From positions 1-5,206 of the forward strand of contig JAAFIT010000202.1 in NCBI GenBank assembly GCA_013298745.1: a stretch of DNA of 5,206 bases. Direction: 5' to 3'. The position numbers were made by a program, and so were the translations under genes. The notes under the pieces were generated by a model. It was not told the origin of the DNA and searched no databases. It was given only the letters and a program-made list of their open reading frames with translations. Within the stretch, counting starts at the first letter, position 1. Every line of letters begins with the position of its first letter. Below are positions 1 to 5,206 of the stretch, piece by piece. The DNA comes from Sphingomonadales bacterium. GTDB taxonomy: Bacteria; Pseudomonadota; Alphaproteobacteria; Sphingomonadales; Sphingomonadaceae.

Positions 1-1434
1 CTGCGCCTTGATCCCGACCGGCTGTTCCCCGCTGACCCAACAACGCGGACGATTGCGCGATCGCTTTATGAAGGCGTCGCCGGCCTGCCGATCATCAGCC
101 CGCACGGCCATTGCGACCCCGAATGGTTCGCGACCGATGCGCCATGGAGCAACGCCACCGATCTGCTGCTGGCACCCGATCACTATCTTTACAGGATGCT
201 TTTCAGTCAGGGCATCAGCCTCGAAGCGCTCGGTGTGCCGGCGCATGGCCAAGCCCCCCCCACCGATCCGCGGGCGGCATGGCGGATTTTTGCCGCCAAT
301 CAGCATCTGTTTCGCGGCACGCCGTCGCGCCAATGGCTCGATCATGTCTTTGCCAGCATCTTCGGCCTCGATGTGGTGTTGGAGCCGGCAACCGCCGATT
401 GGTATTTCGATGTCATCAACGCCACGCTCGCCACACCGGCGTTCCGGCCGCGGGCGCTGTTTGAACGCTTCAACATCGAATTGCTCGCCACCACCGAAGG
501 CGCGCATGAAACGCTCGATCACCACGCCGCCATTGCTGCCTCCGGCTGGCCGGGGCGCGTTGTTACCACCTATCGTCCGGATGCGGTCGTCGATCCCGAT
601 CATGAAGAGTTTCGCCCTGCGCTGGCGCGTTTTGCCGAATTGACCGGCGAAGACGTCCACAACTGGCGCGGCTATCTCGCTGCCCATCGCAAGCGCCGCG
701 CCGATTTCCGCGCGGCAGGCGCGACGGCAACCGACCATGGCCACCCCAGCGCCGCCACCGCCGATCTGGCACCGGCCGCTGCTGAAGCGCTGTTCGACCG
801 CGTCATCGCCGGTCTGCACACCCCGGCCGAGGCCGAGCTGTTCCGCGCCCAGATGCTCACCGAAATGGCGGCGATGAGCGTCGAGGATGGCATGGTGATG
901 CAATTGCACCCCGGCAGCCGCCGCAATCACAACGCCCGGTTGCACGCCAGCCATGGCCGCGACAAGGGCGCCGATATCCCCGGGCCGACCGACTATGTCG
1001 AGGCGCTGCGACCGCTACTCGGGCGGTTTGGCAATGAAACCCGCCTTACCCTCATCCTCTTCACCCTCGATGAAACAACCTATGCGCGCGAACTGGCGCC
1101 GCTCGCCGGCCACTACCCCTGCCTACGCGTCGGCCCGGCCTGGTGGTTCCACGACAGCCCGGAGGGCATGCGCCGTTTCCGCGAAATGACCACCGAAACC
1201 GCCGGCTTCTACAATGGCGTCGGCTTCAACGACGATACCCGCGCCTTCCTGTCGATCCCGGCGCGGCACGACATGGCGCGGCGCGTCGATTGCGGCTTCC
1301 TTGCCCGTCTCGTCGCCGAGCATCGCCTCGGCGACGATGAAGCCGCCGAAGTCGCTGCCGACCTTGCCTACAATCTCGCCAAACAAGCCTATCGGCTTGA
1401 AACTATTGCACCAGCTGCTTCTTGCGCTGCCTGA
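1..1434 (+). CDS. uxaC: Uronate isomerase (glucuronate/galacturonate isomerase), 5'-partial
   Basis: The reading frame is open from base 1 to the TGA at 1432-1434, giving 477 visible residues; the true start lies just left of the window. The family is about 470-480 residues, so only a few N-terminal residues should be missing. An ATG at 196 is internal: family-conserved sequence ([11 protein letters not shown], then [12 protein letters not shown]) precedes it. The HGH motif (visible residues 35-37, bases 103-111) is the metal-binding HxH of the amidohydrolase superfamily. Other family blocks follow in order: [62 protein letters not shown] and [16 protein letters not shown]. The known family reaction is D-glucuronate to D-fructuronate and D-galacturonate to D-tagaturonate, in the cytoplasm. 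Its stop lies 14 nt before kduI, consistent with one transcript. Identification is by remembered family similarity; the preferred substrate cannot be told from sequence. Confidence 0.95.
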   Translation: MRLDPDRLFPADPTTRTIARSLYEGVAGLPIISPHGHCDPEWFATDAPWSNATDLLLAPDHYLYRMLFSQGISLEALGVPAHGQAPPTDPRAAWRIFAANQHLFRGTPSRQWLDHVFASIFGLDVVLEPATADWYFDVINATLATPAFRPRALFERFNIELLATTEGAHETLDHHAAIAASGWPGRVVTTYRPDAVVDPDHEEFRPALARFAELTGEDVHNWRGYLAAHRKRRADFRAAGATATDHGHPSAATADLAPAAAEALFDRVIAGLHTPAEAELFRAQMLTEMAAMSVEDGMVMQLHPGSRRNHNARLHASHGRDKGADIPGPTDYVEALRPLLGRFGNETRLTLILFTLDETTYARELAPLAGHYPCLRVGPAWWFHDSPEGMRRFREMTTETAGFYNGVGFNDDTRAFLSIPARHDMARRVDCGFLARLVAEHRLGDDEAAEVAADLAYNLAKQAYRLETIAPAASCAA

Positions 1435-1438
1435 AGGA
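1433..1438 (+). promoter_or_regulatory. Ribosome binding site of kduI
   Basis: GAAGGA overlaps the uxaC stop codon and sits 10 nt before the ATG at 1449. It is the clearest Shine-Dalgarno-like sequence at any junction in the window. It decides the kduI start in favour of 1449 over an in-frame ATG at 1422, which would lie inside the end of uxaC and add a non-family N-terminus (MRCLKEHIQ). Confidence 0.7.
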
Positions 1439-2087
1439 ACACATCCAAATGTTTGAAAAGACCTATCACGCGACCCATCCCGACATGATGGCGATGGTCA
1501 GCAACGACGAACTGCGCGATCGCTATCTGATCACCGGCCTGTTCCGCGACGGCGAGGTGGTGCTCAACTATTCGCACAACGAACGCTTTGTGATTGGCGG
1601 CGCCACGCCTGGCAACACACCCCTGCCTTTGCCTGCCCAGACGGCGCCAGCCTCGGCCGCCGGCAAGCCCTTTCTCGAACGCCGCGAGCTCGCCGCCGTC
1701 AATGTCGGCGGCCCGGGCCGGATCACCGTTGATGGCACGGTTTTCGACATGGCGTCGCGCGACTGCCTTTATATCCCGATAGGTACCAAGGACGTTGTTT
1801 TTGAAGGTGTTGGGGCGCGTTTCTATCTCGCCTCCACACCGGCGCATATCGCCAAGTCGGTCAAGAAGATCGCCATTGCCGAAGCCAATCCGCTCGAACG
1901 CGGCGGCCTCGAAGGCTCCAACGAGCGCACCATCTACCAGATGGTCATCCCCGGCATCTGCGATAGCGCGCAATTGCTTCTCGGCCTGACCATTCTCAAG
2001 CCCGGCAGCGTCTGGAACACCATGCCGCCGCACCTGCATGACCGCCGCAGCGAGATCTACTTCTACTTCGATCTCGGCGCCGATGAC

Positions 2088-2092
2088 CGGGT
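2088..2092 (+). other. Frameshift point in kduI
   Basis: The frame reads D-D-R-V-P-L-H-G, whereas the family expects D-D-x-V-F-H-x-M-G. CGG at 2088-2090 is the last family-matching codon and TTC at 2092-2094 begins the continuing frame, leaving one lone G at 2091 where a valine codon is expected. Loss of 2 nt from that valine codon (for example GTGTTC becoming GTTC, deletion of one unit of a GTGT repeat) explains this exactly. A single-base insertion would also restore frame but would remove the conserved valine and shorten ligand spacing. Confidence 0.8.
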
Positions 2093-2276
2093 TCCATTAC
2101 ATGGGCGAACCCGACGAGATGCGCCACATCGTCATCGCCAATGAAGAAGCGGTGATTTCGCCGCCCTGGTCGATCCACATGGGGTCGGGCACCCGCGCCT
2201 ATGCCTTTATCTGGGCGATGGGCGGTGAAAATCTCGATTATACCGACATGAATGTCCTCGATATCTGCCAGCTGAA

Positions 2277-2280
2277 ATGA
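2277..2280 (+). other. ATGA stop-start overlap between kduI and kduD
   Basis: The kduD ATG (2277-2279) shares bases with the kduI TGA (2278-2280). No purine-rich Shine-Dalgarno stands immediately upstream, so kduD initiation probably depends on ribosomes finishing kduI. With the kduI frame as read here, those ribosomes would instead stop at 2144, which is 132 nt short of this point. Confidence 0.75.
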
Positions 2281-3032
2281 GCGCGCTCTTTGATCTTTCC
2301 GGCCGGGTGGCGATCGTCACTGGCGCCAACACGGGCATCGGTCAGGCCATTGCGCTGGCACTCGCCGGTGCCGGCGCCGATATCGCAGCTGTTGGCCGCA
2401 CGCCAGCGACCGAAACACGGGCGAAGGTTGAAGCCCTCGGCCGCCGTGCGGTGCTCGTCAGCGCCGATTTGTCAAGCATTGAATCCGTCGATCGCATTGT
2501 AAGCGAGACACTCAACGCGTTGGGAAGAATTGATATTCTGGTCAACAATGCCGGCATCATCCGGCGGGCCGACAGTGTCGATTTCACCGAGGCCGATTGG
2601 GATGCCGTGATTGACACCAATCTCAAGTCGGTCTTCTTCCTTGCCCAGGCAGTGGGGCGCCACATGATTTCGCAAGGCTCGGGCAAGATCATCAACATCG
2701 CGTCGATGCTGACCTTTCAGGGCGGCATCAGGGTGCCGAGCTATACAGCCTCGAAATCGGGTGTTGGCGGCCTTACCAAGCTGCTCGCCAATGAATGGGC
2801 GGCCAAGGGAGTCAATGTCAACGCCATCGCGCCGGGCTATATCACCACCAACAATACCGATGCCTTGCGCGCCGACCCGGACCGGAACGCGTCGATCCTG
2901 GCGCGAATTCCAGCGGCACGATGGGGCGATGCGACTGATCTGGGTGGCGCAGCGGTGTTCCTTGCCTCGACAGCGTCCAACTATGTCGATGGACATATCC
3001 TAGCCGTCGATGGGGGCTGGCTGGCGCGCTGA
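2277..3032 (+). CDS. kduD: 2-dehydro-3-deoxy-D-gluconate 5-dehydrogenase (SDR family)
   Basis: This 251-residue protein is a classical short-chain dehydrogenase/reductase of normal length. The Rossmann glycine motif TGANTGIG is at residues 15-22, NNAG at 90-93, the structural Asn at 115, and the catalytic Ser143, Tyr156 and Lys160 (YTASK 156-160), followed by APGYI near 185-189 and the C-terminal VDGGW. KduD reduces 3-deoxy-D-glycero-2,5-hexodiulosonate to 2-keto-3-deoxygluconate using a nicotinamide cofactor. The SDR fold is directly visible; the substrate is assigned because the N-terminus ([23 protein letters not shown]) and the IITTN-type loop (YITTNNT) resemble KduD and because it sits between kduI and kdgK. 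The ATG overlaps the kduI stop as ATGA with no strong Shine-Dalgarno, suggesting translational coupling. A different SDR, such as a gluconate 5-dehydrogenase, is the main alternative. Confidence 0.92.
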   Translation: MSALFDLSGRVAIVTGANTGIGQAIALALAGAGADIAAVGRTPATETRAKVEALGRRAVLVSADLSSIESVDRIVSETLNALGRIDILVNNAGIIRRADSVDFTEADWDAVIDTNLKSVFFLAQAVGRHMISQGSGKIINIASMLTFQGGIRVPSYTASKSGVGGLTKLLANEWAAKGVNVNAIAPGYITTNNTDALRADPDRNASILARIPAARWGDATDLGGAAVFLASTASNYVDGHILAVDGGWLAR

Positions 3033-4051
3033 TGACGGGACCGATTGTTTTCTTTGGTGAATTATTGATCCGGCTATCTTCGCCGGGTCGAACGCTGTTG
3101 ATGCAGACGCCGTCGCTCGATCTTCACGTCGGCGGGGCTGAAGCCAATGTCGCCATCGGGCTGGCCAATCTGGGGCACGCCACGCGGATGGTCAGCGCGG
3201 TGCCGGACAATGCCTTGGGCCGTGGTGCAGTGGCTGCAGTGCGCGGCCAGGGCGTCGACACCTCAGGCGTGATCACATACGATGGCCGTATGGGCCTGTA
3301 TTTCCTTGCTCCTGGTGCCGGATTGCGCGCCTCCGAAATCGTTTATGACCGCGCAGGCAGCAGCTTTGCAACGGCGCCGGCCGACGCTTTTGATTGGCCG
3401 AAGCTGCTTGCCGGTGCGAGCCGTTTGCACCTGTCGGGCATCACCCCTGCCCTTGGTCCGGTTTCGGCTGCCGCTGCACTGGCAGCAGCCGAGGCGGCGA
3501 CAGCGCTCGGCGTGCCGGTGTCCTTCGATGGCAATTACCGTGCCCGGCTGTGGGAGGCATGGGACAGCAATCCCCGCGCCATCCTTTCCGCGTTGATCGG
3601 GCATGCCGATATCCTGTTCGGCAATCACCAGGATGTCGGGCTTCTCCTCGGCCATGGTTTTGAAGGCGAGGGCGAAGACCGCCGCCGCGCCGCAGCCGTA
3701 GCGGCGTTTGCCGCCTTTCCGCGCCTGAAGCTCATTGCATCGACGGCGCGCCACACCGAAGATGCCGATCGCCACCGCATTTCAGCGCGGATCGATAGCC
3801 GCGATGGCCATGTCCAGACCGAGGAGGTGCTGGTTTCCGGGATCGTTGATCGCATCGGCGCCGGCGATGCCTTTGCCGCTGGCGTTCTGCACGGGCTTTC
3901 GAGCGTTCAGAATCGGGGGGATATCGCCTATGCGGCGCGCATCGGGCTGGCGCTCGGCTGTCTCAAACACACGCTGCCGGGGGATGCCAGCCTGTTTGGC
4001 CAGGGCGATATCGACGCCTTTTTGGCCGGCAGCCTCGATGTTCGGCGCTGA
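3032..4051 (+). CDS. kdgK: 2-keto-3-deoxygluconate kinase (PfkB/ribokinase family)
   Basis: This 339-residue cytoplasmic sugar kinase phosphorylates 2-keto-3-deoxygluconate with ATP to KDPG, the aldolase substrate of the Entner-Doudoroff pathway. The N-terminal FFGELLIRLSSP and the substrate-side block GGAEANVAIGLANLG (34-48) are typical of KDG kinases. SFDGNYRARLW is a further family block, and the C-terminal PfkB signature DRIGAGDAFAAGVLHGL carries the GAGD motif (276-279) with D279 as the expected catalytic base. The usual NxxE metal-associated motif appears as N198-H-Q-D201, a conservative change. It is somewhat longer than E. coli KdgK (309). The start at 3032 overlaps the kduD stop (TGATG), pointing to coupled translation. 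A fructokinase or ribokinase assignment is possible from fold alone, but the neighbours make KDG the likely substrate. Confidence 0.92.
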   Translation: MTGPIVFFGELLIRLSSPGRTLLMQTPSLDLHVGGAEANVAIGLANLGHATRMVSAVPDNALGRGAVAAVRGQGVDTSGVITYDGRMGLYFLAPGAGLRASEIVYDRAGSSFATAPADAFDWPKLLAGASRLHLSGITPALGPVSAAAALAAAEAATALGVPVSFDGNYRARLWEAWDSNPRAILSALIGHADILFGNHQDVGLLLGHGFEGEGEDRRRAAAVAAFAAFPRLKLIASTARHTEDADRHRISARIDSRDGHVQTEEVLVSGIVDRIGAGDAFAAGVLHGLSSVQNRGDIAYAARIGLALGCLKHTLPGDASLFGQGDIDAFLAGSLDVRR

Positions 4052-4112
4052 TGGGTTCACCCGCCGCGGTGTGATGGCGGGGGCAATGCTGCTCGCAGCA
4101 CCCGCCCGAGCT
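4038..4112 (+). other. Probable twin-arginine (Tat) signal peptide of the esterase
   Basis: Residues 1-25 contain T8-R9-R10-G11-V12-M13, close to the Tat consensus S/T-R-R-x-F-L, then a moderately hydrophobic alanine-rich stretch (MAGAMLLAAP) and an AxA-type cleavage motif A23-R24-A25 before AVDP. This predicts a folded, periplasmic or secreted enzyme. The first 14 nt of the gene lie inside kdgK. No strong Shine-Dalgarno is seen ahead of 4038, so translation is probably coupled to kdgK. Confidence 0.65.
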
Positions 4113-5206
4113 GCCGTTGACCCTCTCGTTGCCACCGCCGCGGGAGTGTTTGTCGGCACCACCACCGGTGGAATTCACAGTTTCAAGGGCATCCGCTACG
4201 GTCGCGCGGCGCGATTCCAGCCGCCGACAGCGGAAAATCGCCCGAATGAGCGCATTTCTGCCACCGACTTCGGCCCGGTAGCGCCGCAAAGCACCGCCCG
4301 ATATCAGCCGCAGAGCGAGGATTGCCTGTTTCTCAACGTCTGGACGCCGGAAATCGGTGCCGCAGCACGAAAGCCAGTCATGGTTTACATCCATGGTGGC
4401 GCCTATTCGAATGGCAGCAGCACCGATCCGCTCAACGATGGGCAGCGGCTCGCCGGGCATGATGTGGTCGTGGTCACGGTCAACCACCGGCTCAATGCCC
4501 TGGGTTATCTCTATCTGGAGCGTATTGACCCGCGCTTTCCAGACAGCGGCAACGCCGGACAACTCGATCTGGTGCTCGCCTTGCAGTGGATCCGCGCCCA
4601 TATCGCAGCGTTTGGCGGTGACCCCGGCACGATCACGGTGTTCGGCCAATCGGGTGGTGGGGCAAAGATCGCCACGCTGATGGGGATGCCGGCGGCGCGT
4701 GGGCTGTTCCACCGCGCCATCACCATGAGCGGCCAGCAGGTCACGGCTTCGGGCCCGCTCAACGCCACGGCGCGGACGCGGGCATTTCTGGCCAGATTGG
4801 GCGGCGATCCCGTGTCGGCGCCGGTGGAAGCGCTGATTGAAGCGCTGGCCGCGACCGATCCGATCCTCGGTGGCAGCGTCTATTTCGGGCCGGTGCTCGA
4901 TATGCGCAGCCTTGTTCGCCACCCCTTCTGGCCTGATGCCAACCCCCAATCCAACGCCATTCCGATGCTGCTCGGCAACACGCGCGACGAAGCCAGGGCC
5001 TTTCTGCTGCCGGAGTCACCCAAAGTGCAGGGGCTGACCTGGGACAATCTGGCCGCGATCATGGCGCCGGAGCTGCGAGTCGATATCCACCCCGAATGGG
5101 TGGTGGCGCAATATCGTGCGCGCCATCCGGACTGGACGCCGCGCGAGGTGTTGTGGAACGCCGTCACGGCGGGCCGCAGCTGGCGTGGACAGGTAGAGGA
5201 GGCGCA
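4038..5206 (+). CDS. Type-B carboxylesterase with Tat-type signal peptide, 3'-partial
   Basis: The frame is open from ATG 4038 to the right edge: 389 codons plus 2 nt, against roughly 500-530 residues for the family. It is an alpha/beta-hydrolase that cleaves carboxylic esters. Visible features are a twin-arginine signal peptide (1-25), the type-B signature EDCLFLNVW (94-102), the oxyanion-hole block HGGAY (119-123), the nucleophile elbow GQSGG (203-207, Ser205) preceded by FGGDPGTITVF, and GNTRDEARAF with E318 as the likely catalytic acid. SWRGQVEEA near the end also fits the family. The catalytic His should lie beyond the window. The start at 4038 overlaps kdgK by 14 nt; later ATGs at 4074 and 4086 would remove the twin arginines. 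The substrate is unknown; position suggests methyl or acetyl esters on uronate-rich glycans, which is inference only. Confidence 0.9.
   Translation, partial: MFGADGFTRRGVMAGAMLLAAPARAAVDPLVATAAGVFVGTTTGGIHSFKGIRYGRAARFQPPTAENRPNERISATDFGPVAPQSTARYQPQSEDCLFLNVWTPEIGAAARKPVMVYIHGGAYSNGSSTDPLNDGQRLAGHDVVVVTVNHRLNALGYLYLERIDPRFPDSGNAGQLDLVLALQWIRAHIAAFGGDPGTITVFGQSGGGAKIATLMGMPAARGLFHRAITMSGQQVTASGPLNATARTRAFLARLGGDPVSAPVEALIEALAATDPILGGSVYFGPVLDMRSLVRHPFWPDANPQSNAIPMLLGNTRDEARAFLLPESPKVQGLTWDNLAAIMAPELRVDIHPEWVVAQYRARHPDWTPREVLWNAVTAGRSWRGQVEEA

Larger units (their letters stand above)
1449..2280 (+). pseudogene. kduI: 5-keto-4-deoxyuronate isomerase, frameshifted
   Basis: KduI (4-deoxy-L-threo-5-hexosulose-uronate ketol-isomerase) converts the 4-deoxy-5-keto uronate derived from lyase products into 3-deoxy-D-glycero-2,5-hexodiulosonate, the substrate of KduD. 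The frame starting [14 protein letters not shown] matches the family from residue 1 through the cupin core, including [13 protein letters not shown] and [10 protein letters not shown]. After D212-D213-R214-V215 it leaves the family sequence and stops at 2144, giving a 231-residue product. The missing end ([29 protein letters not shown] onward) continues in the next frame from 2092 to the TGA at 2278-2280. Joining the parts with 2 nt restored gives 277 residues, against 278 in E. coli KduI. The zinc ligands would be H195, H197, E202 and H244; H244 lies after the break, so the uncorrected product lacks one ligand and is probably inactive. All other conserved blocks are intact, so the lesion is recent or a sequencing/assembly error. 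Identity is near certain; whether the gene is truly broken is not. Confidence 0.9.

Noticed and set aside
8..643. 211-residue plus-strand open frame at the left edge
   Set aside because: It overlaps the UxaC frame, which matches its family over the whole stretch; the alternative translation is low-complexity Pro/Arg/Ser-rich shadow sequence.
1389..2039. 216-residue minus-strand open frame across kduI
   Set aside because: It is antisense to conserved KduI sequence, has no recognisable domain and no sensible start context.
2085..2100. Programmed ribosomal frameshift in kduI
   Set aside because: There is no recognisable slippery sequence, no Shine-Dalgarno-like stimulator just upstream, and KduI is not known to use recoding. 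A +1 shift would also omit the conserved valine.
2038..2280. Separate small 80-residue gene
   Set aside because: Its sequence from 2092 is the C-terminal part of KduI ([16 protein letters not shown] block); the first part is out-of-frame kduI coding sequence. It is a fragment made by the frameshift.
4051..4074. ATG at 4051 directly after the kdgK stop as the esterase start
   Set aside because: That frame ends after seven codons (TGA at 4072). The esterase frame starts at 4038, or at 4074 if the twin-arginine region is ignored.
3963..4949. 328-residue open frame on the minus strand opposite the esterase
   Set aside because: The opposite strand encodes an esterase with clear catalytic motifs. 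The antisense product is Arg/His/Gly-rich without recognisable domains, as expected from a shadow frame in GC-rich DNA.

Overview
The window reads as a single plus-strand hexuronate-catabolism operon from a GC-rich bacterium. The protein sequences look alphaproteobacterial, most like sphingomonads or caulobacters. That placement rests on remembered family resemblance, high GC, dense packing and a twin-arginine esterase; no search was run. Every supported gene is on the + strand. The largest gap between genes is 14 nt and the other junctions overlap, so there is no room for an internal promoter or terminator. The operon's promoter and its end both lie outside the window.

Layout: (1) uxaC, uronate isomerase, runs in from the left edge and lacks only its extreme N-terminus (1-1434). 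(2) kduI, 5-keto-4-deoxyuronate isomerase (1449-2280), is complete in content but broken by a frameshift near 2088-2092, best explained by loss of 2 nt. (3) kduD, an SDR-family 2-dehydro-3-deoxy-D-gluconate 5-dehydrogenase (2277-3032), overlaps the kduI end by 4 nt. (4) kdgK, a PfkB-family 2-keto-3-deoxygluconate kinase (3032-4051), overlaps kduD by 1 nt. (5) A type-B carboxylesterase with a probable Tat signal peptide (4038 to past the right edge) overlaps kdgK by 14 nt.

The genes converge on 2-keto-3-deoxygluconate (KDG). UxaC opens the route for saturated glucuronate or galacturonate. KduI and KduD handle the unsaturated uronates released by polysaccharide lyases. KdgK phosphorylates KDG to KDPG for the Entner-Doudoroff aldolase. 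The exported esterase could remove ester groups from uronate-containing oligosaccharides before uptake, but that role is inferred only from position. The uronate reductase/dehydratase steps that follow UxaC, the KDPG aldolase, lyases, transporters and a regulator are not in the window.

I see no RNA gene, mobile element, CRISPR array or clearly novel system. The points most worth a second look are the kduI frameshift and the Tat-exported esterase fused by overlap to the end of a cytoplasmic sugar-acid operon.
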